From positions 1 through 26,518 of the forward strand of contig JAJCYL010000196.1 in assembly GCA_029262955.1 (NCBI GenBank): a stretch of DNA of 26,518 bases. Direction: 5' to 3'. Source of the stretch: Cytophagales bacterium. Lineage in GTDB: Bacteria; Bacteroidota; Bacteroidia; Cytophagales; Cyclobacteriaceae. The notes under the pieces were generated by a model, which worked only from the letters and a program-made list of their open reading frames with translations, was not told the origin of the DNA and did no database searches. How positions within the stretch are numbered: the first letter of the stretch is position 1; every line of letters begins with the position of its first letter. This document shows positions 16,547-23,270 of the stretch, one piece after another. Made by a program: the position numbers and the translations under genes.

Positions 16547-17437
16547 TTAATTTATTTCCGCTCTCTTCTTCCAATACCTCATTAATCCCGCCACACTCAT
16601 CCAAGCCGGATTGGCCGCTCCATACCTATCGATTTCATTCTTAGAGAGTCCCTTACTGGATAGCTCTTCGTCAACGTATGCCTGAAACTTTGGTGTTATC
16701 TCACTTGCATCTGCCCCATTATCGTACTGCAATTTCATCCAGCCTGACCAGCTATCCAGACATTCCTCCAGCTCGTTAAGGTGCTCTTCGATATTGTCAA
16801 AATCTCCAAAATGAGTAAGGTATATCTTCTCTAAATTCAAACTGCGGATCAAAGCGATTGACGCTTTCCAGTCTTCAATGTTTATATCGGGTGGTGGACA
16901 AGGTGGAACTACCGGTCCATCGTTGATTTTAACCCCAGCTACATCTCCCGTAAAAAGCATGTCCTCCAGTTGCCAGGCAATGTGATGAACTGCGTGCCCA
17001 GGTGTATGGTGGGCAATAAATTTTAGTTTACCAATGTGCAGGGTCTCTTCATGAGGAATTTGATATAGATGATCCTTTGGTATCGGCTCTAATGAACCCC
17101 AGAGCGAATCCATCTTGTCCTGATAAATGCGTTTGGCCGATTCGTATAACCTGGAGGGATCTTCCATATGTTTAGCTCCACTCGGATGTAAATAGATCTT
17201 TGCACCCTGTCTGGCCAATGCCCAGGCTGCCCCGGCGTGATCGAAATGAATGTGCGACAGCAACACATGTTTAATGTCGGCTATGTCATAACCCAAGTGA
17301 TTAATTCCTTCCTCCAACGCCTTATAAGTAGAATGCGGACCTGTCTCGATCAATACCGGCCCTTCGCCTGACTCGATGAGAAATGATGCGATGGCCCTCG
17401 AAAAGCCTTGAAACTTTAAATCAATAACATTAACCAT
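16547..17437 (-). CDS. metallo-beta-lactamase-fold hydrolase
   Basis: I use the ATG at 17437 (296 residues); the longer form would begin at a TTG and add eight residues. The zinc ligands of the glyoxalase-II-like MBL fold are complete: HIHFDH (62-67), His148 in HHTPGHAVHH, Asp165 in LFTGDVAG, and His209 in YLTHFGD. It has no signal peptide, so it is cytoplasmic. About 75 residues of helical C-terminal extension (LNELEECLDSWSGWM onward) follow the catalytic domain. The substrate is unknown; thioester or small-lactone hydrolysis is typical of the wider family. It stands alone and faces the DUF1684 gene across a hairpin. Confidence 0.88.
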   Translation of the reverse strand: MVNVIDLKFQGFSRAIASFLIESGEGPVLIETGPHSTYKALEEGINHLGYDIADIKHVLLSHIHFDHAGAAWALARQGAKIYLHPSGAKHMEDPSRLYESAKRIYQDKMDSLWGSLEPIPKDHLYQIPHEETLHIGKLKFIAHHTPGHAVHHIAWQLEDMLFTGDVAGVKINDGPVVPPCPPPDINIEDWKASIALIRSLNLEKIYLTHFGDFDNIEEHLNELEECLDSWSGWMKLQYDNGADASEITPKFQAYVDEELSSKGLSKNEIDRYGAANPAWMSVAGLMRYWKKRAEIN

Positions 17438-17487
17438 AGTTTGTGAAGTTAATCCACGCAAATAATAATTTGCAGATAATTAGATTT

Positions 17488-17562
17488 CAAGATACAAGAT
17501 TATAGACTTATGTGCCTAATTCTTAATCTGACGATAACCAAAGTCTATTATCTTTTATCTTG
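17488..17562. repeat. imperfect inverted repeat, 20-base arms
   Basis: Arms 17488-17507 and 17543-17562 pair at 18 of 20 positions around a 35-base loop. The arms consist of short degenerate AAGATA units, and a related string appears again near 17737. It looks like a dispersed intergenic element; genome copy number cannot be judged here. Confidence 0.55.
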
Positions 17563-17607
17563 GCTCTATAATCCTGAAACTGCGCTAACCTTGTATTAAT
17601 AAGGGTT

Positions 17608-17677
17608 TGTCACATTGAGCTTGTCGAAACGTCCTTTTAATTCACGGATCATGAGTTTCGACAGGCTCAACCTGACA
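17608..17677. repeat. inverted repeat with GAGCTTGTCGAAAC arms
   Basis: The 23-base arms at 17608-17630 and 17655-17677 pair at 20 of 23 positions around a 24-base loop. The arm contains TTGAGCTTGTCGAAAC against TTGAGCCTGTCGAAAC on the other strand. This closely resembles palindromes I know as dispersed intergenic repeats in many bacterial genomes. As RNA it would form a strong hairpin. Confidence 0.7.
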
Positions 17678-17762
17678 GTTATTTTTGACAGGAGTTTTTG
17701 AGCTGAGAATCGTTCTAACACAAATCATAATTCTTATATCTTAGCTCTTATATTATAAATCG

Positions 17763-18242
17763 ATGAAAGAATACTTCCAGGACCATATGCCCGAGAATGT
17801 CTGCTTTGGCTGTGGTATTCATAATCCAGATGGACTTCATATTAAAAGCTATTGGGATGGGGAAGAAGCAGTTTGCAATTGGGAGTCTCAGGAAAAATTT
17901 CATGGTTGGGCAAATCTGCTCAATGGAGGCATTATTGCCACTATAATAGACTGCCATTGTATGTGTACCGCCATGGCGCATTCTTATAAATTAGAGGGCC
18001 GATCCTTAGATTCAGAGCCCGAGTATCGTTATGCCACTGGTACTTTGAACATCAAGTACCTTAAGCCAACACCAAATGATAAGCTCCTGCAATTGCGAGC
18101 AACAGTTATTGAAGTCAAAGGGAAAAAGACCGTTCTGGAGTGCGGTTTATACAGCGAAGGCGTCAAAACCGTTGAAGCCCAAGCCATTGCCATTCGCGTT
18201 TTCGACGGCAGTCAACATGATGGTGGCAATCTATTTAAATGA
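17763..18242 (+). CDS. PaaI-type hotdog-fold thioesterase
   Basis: This 159-residue protein has the hotdog-fold layout: an N-terminal NVCFGCGIHNPDGLHIKSYW block (12-31), then FHGWANLLNGGIIATIIDCH (47-66) forming the central helix with the catalytic-site Asp, and LNIKYLKPTP plus a final beta strand. It probably hydrolyses acyl-CoA thioesters in the cytoplasm; the substrate is unknown. Cys13 and Cys16 (CFGC) are a common feature of this subgroup. The gene is monocistronic: it is flanked upstream by the repeat region, and downstream it converges on the SdpI-like gene with 108 bases between them. Confidence 0.85.
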   Translation: MKEYFQDHMPENVCFGCGIHNPDGLHIKSYWDGEEAVCNWESQEKFHGWANLLNGGIIATIIDCHCMCTAMAHSYKLEGRSLDSEPEYRYATGTLNIKYLKPTPNDKLLQLRATVIEVKGKKTVLECGLYSEGVKTVEAQAIAIRVFDGSQHDGGNLFK

Positions 18243-18350
18243 TAGGTTATTCTATTTAATAAGTAAGCGTTTTTGAGCCAACTGATCATCTGAGCTTAGC
18301 AATACAACGTGCGATTCAGAGTAAAGAACCGAATAATGACTTGTGAGGAA

Positions 18351-18662
18351 TTAATGCCTCAGTCTTCTCTCAATTAAATAGATCACGAAGATCAAAATGC
18401 CTATGGGTAGAATAACCGATAACAGCCTTGCTATAATTGAGTTACCAAAATAATACAGTGTTAGGGCAATTAATAAGCTGATTATTCCCGCTACAACAAT
18501 ATACATCTTAGACAATCGCTGAGCTAACTCCCAACTCTCTTTCGATTTTAGAGCTGCTTTTGAACGGTAACCATACTTGCCGTGTAATTTTGTGGGCGGG
18601 TATAAATTGAAAGCCAATCCCACCAGGAGGACGATGCTACTGGTAACCAAGTAATCAATCAT
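18351..18662 (-). CDS. SdpI-family membrane protein
   Basis: I start this gene at the ATG at 18662, giving 103 residues: an upstream reading is possible but would lie inside the phosphoesterase gene in another frame. The product has three hydrophobic segments (IDYLVTSSIVLLVGLAF; KMYIVVAGIISLLIALTLYYFG; IIARLLSVILPIGILIFVIYLI). Between the first two lies the SdpI signature NLYPPTKLHGKYGYRSKAALKSKESWELAQ (about 18-47). In Bacillus, SdpI protects against the SdpC toxin; most Bacteroidota members have no known role, and no toxin gene is visible here. It overlaps the metallophosphoesterase stop by 8 bases, so it is the third gene of that operon. Confidence 0.8.
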   Translation of the reverse strand: MIDYLVTSSIVLLVGLAFNLYPPTKLHGKYGYRSKAALKSKESWELAQRLSKMYIVVAGIISLLIALTLYYFGNSIIARLLSVILPIGILIFVIYLIERRLRH

Positions 18663-19785
18663 TGGATTGAATTTCTTTTTGATCGAATAATTGTGCTTTG
18701 TAGGCAACCGCTCCTTCCGGACTGTCTTCATTAAAGACCCAAAACTCCATCCAAATATCTCCATTAGCATAATAATAGAGTTGAGTGAGGCCGCTGTATC
18801 CGGTCACGTAATTTGCAAATCCTTTCTTTTTCACAAATTCAGTCTTAGCTCCGGAACCGCTCACAATGTACTCAACATTATTCCTGGTCATGTGCTGTAG
18901 GGCATGCTCATGTCCAGCCGCGTGAATAGTCCTGGGATGTTTTTCAAAACTTGTTACCATCTCGGCCATTATGGCTTTATATCTTTTATTAGTAGCATCC
19001 TGGATGTTACCAAACCATTTGCGATAAGCCGGGTAGAATGAACCGATCACAGGAAGTGGGATTAACAGTCCTTTTTTCATATCTGTCAGCGGGAATATAT
19101 GCTGCTTAATATGGAAGACTCCTCCATGACTCCCGTAGGTCAAGACCGGGTGATGGGCAACAAAAAGGAGATTCTTGTCCATATTATTATCCACAATGTC
19201 TGCGATGGCGGCCATCACTTCAGCATTGTTCTTATACTCACAATGCTGACTTTTTGAAAGGTTAGTTTCTTCATGAAGTAACCACTCCGTATCAATCATT
19301 ACTAGAGACAAATCCTCAAATAAGGACACTTCAACCGGACCAGGACAGGCATTCTTTGGGTTATAAGCTTGATCCTGTCCAAGATAATTGGCTATAAACT
19401 GCTGCTGTTCCAGTATGTTAGTTCTGCCTTGACGTTTGCCTTTGGCCCAATCGTGATTTCCTGGAACAATAAATCCTTTTGTTGCAGAATTGACAATCAC
19501 ATCCAGTTGGGGCTTAAGCTTTCCTTCCATTTCCTCTCTTTTGGAATCCGTCTCTACCGGTAAACCCAAAGGATAAATGTTGTCTCCCAAAAAGACTACG
19601 GCCGATTCCTGTCCAAACTGGTCAAGTCGTTGGGATGCTTTGTCCATCACCGCCTGCATATAGCGTTTATGTTCGCCGGCATCACCAATTAAGATAACTG
19701 AGTAATCTAGTTCACCTTCAACTGGCTGCGCCATCAGACGTCCAATGGCTTGAATGGCTATAAGTAATACTAGGAAGATTTTCAT
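18655..19785 (-). CDS. secreted calcineurin-like metallophosphoesterase
   Basis: The 376-residue product has a signal peptide (MKIFLVLLIAIQAIGRLMAQ, likely cut after Gln20). It also has all the dinuclear-metal motifs of the calcineurin-like fold: GDAGEH (34-39), GDNIYP (67-72), GNHDW (109-113), HH at 211-212 (FVAHHPVLTYG) and GHEH (291-294). It should hydrolyse phosphoesters in the periplasm; the substrate is unknown. Related Bacteroidota proteins can carry a long C-terminal outer-membrane domain, which is absent here. Its ATG overlaps the stop of the upstream propeller gene as ATGA, and its end overlaps the SdpI-like gene. Confidence 0.9.
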   Translation of the reverse strand: MKIFLVLLIAIQAIGRLMAQPVEGELDYSVILIGDAGEHKRYMQAVMDKASQRLDQFGQESAVVFLGDNIYPLGLPVETDSKREEMEGKLKPQLDVIVNSATKGFIVPGNHDWAKGKRQGRTNILEQQQFIANYLGQDQAYNPKNACPGPVEVSLFEDLSLVMIDTEWLLHEETNLSKSQHCEYKNNAEVMAAIADIVDNNMDKNLLFVAHHPVLTYGSHGGVFHIKQHIFPLTDMKKGLLIPLPVIGSFYPAYRKWFGNIQDATNKRYKAIMAEMVTSFEKHPRTIHAAGHEHALQHMTRNNVEYIVSGSGAKTEFVKKKGFANYVTGYSGLTQLYYYANGDIWMEFWVFNEDSPEGAVAYKAQLFDQKEIQSND

Positions 19786-20723
19786 TTTATAAGAGAATAC
19801 TTCAAGATATAACCACGGTCGCCTTCACCTTCACTGGAAATGTACATAGTTCCATCAGGAGCAAAACAGAGACCCTCAGGTTGTGTTAGTAAACTTGGTG
19901 GAATAGTGTATGATTCAAGTATTTCTCCTTGAGGGGATACAACGAGCATAATATTGCCAACCGAAGCAAGAATATAATAGTTCCCATCAATAGGGCTTAC
20001 CGCGATAGCAGATGGCTTGAAAAGCAACCTTTTGTCATCATAGGAATTTTCCGGCAAATTCTTTTTATAAAAATTTCTACGTTCCTTTTCCGTAATTATG
20101 AAAACTGGGATTTTATCTAATTTCATTTCCTTCAAATTAAATCGATAGACTCCCCGCGAGTCTTTATTTTTGTCACCACTAATCCCCGCGGTTCCCTTGG
20201 TAACCAAAAGAAGGTCGTTCGTAGTTGAATCATAGCCCAATCCCTCAATGTCGTTTTTAGATTTTAAGGGAGTTTCAAATTTGGTGGCCTGCCGTTTTTC
20301 CGTCTCAAAATCTACTGGTAACTGAAAAAGATCTCCGTTACTCTTCACTATATATACGGTATCTTTAACGATCTCAATGCCTTCATAATCACCACTATAT
20401 TCGAATAAAGTGGTGTGATCAATTTCTTCTGTCACCAGGTTGTAGAAAAAAACTTTCCCGTTTTCATCCTGTACACATGCCAATATGTCGTCCTTATAAT
20501 AGGACAAGGCGGATATTTCCTCCAATATATAAGGCAATAAATACTTTTTTTCTGGGCTTTTTATATCATACTTTGCCTTGCCATTTTGAACCACCTGGTA
20601 AAGGCTATCCGCGGCAGACCTTCTACTCCCACCAGATTTAGTACACCCATAGGGTAACAAAATCGTCAGGATTATCATTGAAATGACGATTGAGATTAGT
20701 TGATATTTCCGTTCTATAATCAT
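19782..20723 (-). CDS. SdiA-regulated-type beta-propeller lipoprotein
   Basis: This 313-residue protein starts with a hydrophobic segment ending PYGC (Cys27), so it is probably a lipoprotein. The rest is a six-bladed-propeller-like series: EISALSYYKDDILACVQDENGKVF, YEGIEIVKDTVYIVKSNGDLFQL, DIEGLGYDSTTNDLLLVTKG, PSAIAVSPIDGNYYILASVGN, QPEGLCFAPDGTMYISSEGEGDRG. This matches the SdiA-regulated family, which is related to phytase-like esterase propellers; the true function is unknown. It is the first gene of an operon with the metallophosphoesterase (ATGA overlap) and the SdpI-like gene. It diverges from the HD-PycTM gene with 96 bases between start codons. Confidence 0.82.
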   Translation of the reverse strand: MIIERKYQLISIVISMIILTILLPYGCTKSGGSRRSAADSLYQVVQNGKAKYDIKSPEKKYLLPYILEEISALSYYKDDILACVQDENGKVFFYNLVTEEIDHTTLFEYSGDYEGIEIVKDTVYIVKSNGDLFQLPVDFETEKRQATKFETPLKSKNDIEGLGYDSTTNDLLLVTKGTAGISGDKNKDSRGVYRFNLKEMKLDKIPVFIITEKERRNFYKKNLPENSYDDKRLLFKPSAIAVSPIDGNYYILASVGNIMLVVSPQGEILESYTIPPSLLTQPEGLCFAPDGTMYISSEGEGDRGYILKYSLIK

Positions 20724-20819
20724 GTATTGGAATCCATTCTTATTATATACTAAATTCTGACACTCATTGTTAAATAAATATTAGCCTTTATTCTTTAATT
20801 TCACTGACAGGAACGGCAA

Positions 20820-22037
20820 ATGAGCAAAGAAAACGAAATTGTTGTTGAAGCTAAGCAGTACGCTGAGGAAATCCTAAGCAAAAAACTTCCGGAAGTACTG
20901 ACTTATCACAATCTGGGTCATACCTATGACGTGGTTGGTGCAATTTCAGTAATTGGTGCCAATGAAGGGCTAAACAAAGGGGAATTGGAAATAGCCATCC
21001 TTGCTGGTTGGTTTCATGATATTGGTCTCAGCATTAGCCTTGAAAACCATGAGGAACATGGGGCAAAGCTGGCCAGGGAATTCTTAACTAAGAACAACTA
21101 CGATAAAGATAGAATTGATCAGGTGGCTACTGGGATTATGGCCACACAAATGCCTCAGTGTCCTAAGAACAAGATCCAACAGGTAATATGTGACGCTGAC
21201 CTCTATCATTTATCAACAGTAGAGTATTTTAATAAAGCGGCATTATTAAAAGAAGAATGGGAAAAAATAGAAGGAAAGAAGATTGGCAAAAAGAAATGGT
21301 TGAAAACCAACAAGGACTTTTTATCTGCACATCAATACTTCACGAAGTACGGTAAAAAAGAATTCTCAGAAGGAATTCAAAGAAACCTTGAATTGATTGA
21401 TAAAAAATTAGCTATGAGCAATGACAAAAAACAGGTTTGGAAGCTGGAGAATAAAATCGAAAAACTTGAGGCTAAGCTTCTAAAATCTAAAGAAGACAAT
21501 CCTGAACGAGGTATGCAAACCATGTTTCGCATCACCTCAAAAAATCACCTGGAACTCAGTGCCATGGCTGATAGCAAGGCAAACATCATGATCTCAATTA
21601 ACTCGATCATTTTGTCTATCCTGGTTTCAGTTCTTTTTAGAAAACTGGAAGAATTTCCACACATGATCGTACCCACGGTATTTTTAACTGTCGTCTGCCT
21701 GATCACTATTGTGTTTGCCGTATTAGCTACCCGTCCTAACATTTCCAGAGGTACATTCACTCGTGAAGACATTCACAACAAAAAGACCAACCTCTTATTT
21801 TTTGGTAATTTTCACAGTATGGGCCTTAACGATTATACCTGGGCCATGAATGAACTGATGAAAGATGGTGAATATCTTTACAATAGCCTGATTAAAGACA
21901 TCTACTTCCTGGGCAACGTACTTGGGAAGAAATATAAGTTTCTCCGAATTTCTTATACAGTCTTTATGTTTGGCTTTGTGATTTCAGTTGTTTCCTTCAT
22001 CGTTGCTGAATTATTCTTTAAGGAGCCACTTTTTTAA
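20820..22037 (+). CDS. HD phosphohydrolase fused to Pycsar-effector membrane domain (DUF5706)
   Basis: The 405-residue protein has two domains. The N-terminal HD domain (about 1-200) shows YHNLGHT (29-35, metal ligand His34), HD at 66-67 (GWFHDIG) and Asp125 (VICDADL), the H...HD...D ligand set of metal-dependent phosphohydrolases. A charged helix (about 203-225) links to a C-terminal domain (about 232-400). It opens with RITSKNHLELSAMADSKANI followed by three hydrophobic segments (about 258-275, 283-303, 375-397), the pattern of DUF5706, also called PycTM. PycTM is the membrane effector of some Pycsar anti-phage systems. The HD domain could degrade or sense a nucleotide signal, but that is inference. 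No cyclase gene is adjacent. Confidence 0.85.
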   Translation: MSKENEIVVEAKQYAEEILSKKLPEVLTYHNLGHTYDVVGAISVIGANEGLNKGELEIAILAGWFHDIGLSISLENHEEHGAKLAREFLTKNNYDKDRIDQVATGIMATQMPQCPKNKIQQVICDADLYHLSTVEYFNKAALLKEEWEKIEGKKIGKKKWLKTNKDFLSAHQYFTKYGKKEFSEGIQRNLELIDKKLAMSNDKKQVWKLENKIEKLEAKLLKSKEDNPERGMQTMFRITSKNHLELSAMADSKANIMISINSIILSILVSVLFRKLEEFPHMIVPTVFLTVVCLITIVFAVLATRPNISRGTFTREDIHNKKTNLLFFGNFHSMGLNDYTWAMNELMKDGEYLYNSLIKDIYFLGNVLGKKYKFLRISYTVFMFGFVISVVSFIVAELFFKEPLF

Positions 22038-22085
22038 CCTCACCTAATCAAAGGATCCTTTAATTTCTAACCTTTTTTACTAACC

Positions 22086-22101
22086 ATCGTATTATTACGA
22101 T
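22086..22101. promoter_or_regulatory. palindromic operator-like site upstream of arsR
   Basis: ATCGTATTATTACGAT is a perfect 6-bp inverted repeat with a 4-base centre, ending one base before the arsR ATG. A near copy (13 of 16) stands before the next gene. Position and symmetry fit an ArsR-family operator used for autoregulation; binding is inferred. Confidence 0.6.
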
Positions 22102-22102
22102 A

Positions 22103-22426
22103 ATGGGTTTAAGCAAGTCATACAAGTTCAATGAAAGGCAAAACAAATTTGCCTCCCTCGCTAAAGCCCTGGGGCATCCGGCACGCATAGCTATCATCGA
22201 AGTTTTGATCAGACGAAATGCATGCGTATGCGGTGACATTGTGGATGAATTGCCTTTGTCTCAGTCAACTATCTCTCAACATCTAAAAGAATTAAAATCA
22301 GCGGGCCTAATCCAGGGAACAATTGAAGGACCCACTACCTGTTATTGTATTGATGAGCAGGCTTGGAAAGAAATTGAAGAGCTTTTTAACGGGCTCTTCT
22401 CTCAAGTTTCTAAATCCTGTTGCTAA
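22103..22426 (+). CDS. arsR: ArsR-family metalloregulatory repressor
   Basis: The 107-residue protein is a winged-helix repressor: ALGHPARIAIIEVL (22-35) leads into the metal-sensing ACVCGDIV (40-47, Cys41 and Cys43). The recognition helix is LSQSTISQHLKELKSAGLI (52-70). Cys80 and Cys82 in the wing and the terminal Cys106-Cys107 pair add further thiols. CVC at the start of the DNA-binding helix is the classical arsenite/antimonite-sensing arrangement, so metal-induced release from DNA is likely. It is followed 43 bases later by a DUF6428 gene, a pairing I associate with arsenic loci in Bacteroidota. The operator-like site at 22086-22101 touches its start. Confidence 0.9.
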   Translation: MGLSKSYKFNERQNKFASLAKALGHPARIAIIEVLIRRNACVCGDIVDELPLSQSTISQHLKELKSAGLIQGTIEGPTTCYCIDEQAWKEIEELFNGLFSQVSKSCC

Positions 22427-22444
22427 AAAAATTTAAATATATTT

Positions 22445-22460
22445 ATCGCAATATTACAAT
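22445..22460. promoter_or_regulatory. second ArsR-operator-like site, before the DUF6428 gene
   Basis: ATCGCAATATTACAAT matches the site upstream of arsR at 13 of 16 positions; both fit a palindromic consensus ATCGTAATATTACGAT. It lies nine bases before the DUF6428 start codon in the 43-base gap after arsR, which suggests a second ArsR binding site. Confidence 0.5.
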
Positions 22461-22469
22461 TAAGAAAAA

Positions 22470-22907
22470 ATGAAAACTAAAGAATTTTTAACATTGCTCG
22501 AAAACAATCCCGAGGCTGGATTAACTTTTGAGTACGAAAAGGGGAAATTTGTATCTGACACCTACCACATCACTGAAGTCAAAAATGTCACCATTGACTC
22601 AGTTGATTGTGGAGGCAATCCTGATAGCTACAAACAGACCATTGTTCAACTGTGGGTTCCAAAAAATGAAGAATTAAGGAAACCCTGGACCGCAAAAAAA
22701 GCATTGTCAATATTTGGCAAAGTTGACCAGATGACTCCTTTGGCCGGTGAAACTGAAATTTTCTTTGAATTTGGCAATGACGAGATACGCACTTCAAACT
22801 TTTCTGTGGAGGCAATCAACCAGGACGACAATAAAATATCTGTTCAGCTCTATGTTCAACCGACGGTTTGTAAACCACGATTGGCAGGTGAGTTAAGCTG
22901 TTGCTAA
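22470..22907 (+). CDS. DUF6428 family protein linked to arsR
   Basis: This 145-residue soluble protein matches the DUF6428 pattern I know from genes next to arsR: FVSDTYHITEVKN (27-39), SVDCGG (44-49), TIVQLWVP, YVQPTVCKPR (128-137) and a C-terminal CC. His33, Cys47, Cys134, Cys144 and Cys145 are candidate metal or metalloid ligands. No biochemical function is established as far as I know; a chaperone, carrier or sequestering role for arsenite would fit but is inference. It is flanked upstream by a second operator-like site and downstream by a composite repeat element beginning 20 bases after its stop. Confidence 0.82.
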   Translation: MKTKEFLTLLENNPEAGLTFEYEKGKFVSDTYHITEVKNVTIDSVDCGGNPDSYKQTIVQLWVPKNEELRKPWTAKKALSIFGKVDQMTPLAGETEIFFEFGNDEIRTSNFSVEAINQDDNKISVQLYVQPTVCKPRLAGELSCC

Positions 22908-22939
22908 ATTTTAATATCGACCAAATCGTCATTCCAGAA

Positions 22940-22970
22940 TTTTCTCTTTTAGACTTTAGAAAAGAGAAAA
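22940..22970. repeat. perfect 11-bp hairpin inside the composite element
   Basis: TTTTCTCTTTT (22940-22950) is exactly complementary to AAAAGAGAAAA (22960-22970), with a 9-base loop. It lies 33 bases after the DUF6428 stop and could help end or stabilise that transcript, but its AT-rich stem is weak for a terminator. Confidence 0.55.
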
Positions 22971-22975
22971 TATCA

Positions 22976-23006
22976 GGAATCTCAATCCTGAGATCAGAGA
23001 GATTCC
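22976..23006. repeat. GGAATCTC inverted repeat inside the composite element
   Basis: GGAATCTC (22976-22983) pairs perfectly with 22999-23006; within the loop CTGA-GA-TCAG (22988-22997) pairs again. It resembles the CGTCATTCC / GGAATCTC palindromes common between genes in many bacteria. A tandem TTATCCCGGA (23023-23032 and 23034-23043) follows. Confidence 0.5.
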
Positions 23007-23270
23007 CGATAAATAATTTGCTTTATCCCGGAATTATCCCGGATTTGTCATTAGAGTTTTGTTATGAAGGGTTAAAGCACAAGAAAATCAAGTACTTAGG
23101 TCGAGGAGGCATAGCATCGCTATGGTGACGAGCCAATCACATGTTAAGTGCTTGATTTTGAAGTGATTTGGCCATGTAATAGAAAGTCCAATGACAATTC
23201 CGGGTTTTAAAAAAATAGGCCAATTATCTTCGAGAATGACGTTCTGATATAACCTATAAGAGAGACACAA

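Larger units (their letters stand above)
17438..17762. other. 325-base intergenic region filled with repeats
   Basis: No gene is visible between the divergent MBL-fold and thioesterase genes. The space holds two imperfect inverted repeats (17488-17562 and 17608-17677). It also holds a 12-base direct repeat: TATCTTGGCTCT at 17556-17567 and TATCTTAGCTCT at 17737-17748, 11 of 12 identical. No TAnnTTTG element is evident for either gene, so their promoters are not placed. Confidence 0.6.
22927..23241. repeat. composite palindromic element, MITE-like
   Basis: The 363-base gap between DUF6428 and the acetyltransferase gene contains no convincing gene. It holds a nested inverted structure. Outer ends CGTCATTCCAGAAT (22927-22940) and 23228-23241 pair at 11 of 14. 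Inner arms 23038-23052 / 23190-23204 and 23084-23098 / 23145-23159 each pair at 14 of 15, and a core hairpin lies at 23109-23125. The left half also carries two extra hairpins and a tandem 10-mer. The overall shape suggests a miniature inverted-repeat element or REP-type cluster. No transposase is present in the window. Confidence 0.6.

Noticed and set aside
18663..18770. N-terminal extension of the SdpI-like protein
   Set aside because: The extra residues are basic and non-homologous and overlap the phosphoesterase gene in another frame; the ATG at 18662 gives a standard SdpI start.
22901..23128. Short plus-strand reading frame after the DUF6428 gene
   Set aside because: It begins at a TTG overlapping the DUF6428 stop, has no recognisable domain, and runs through the hairpins and left arm of the composite repeat.
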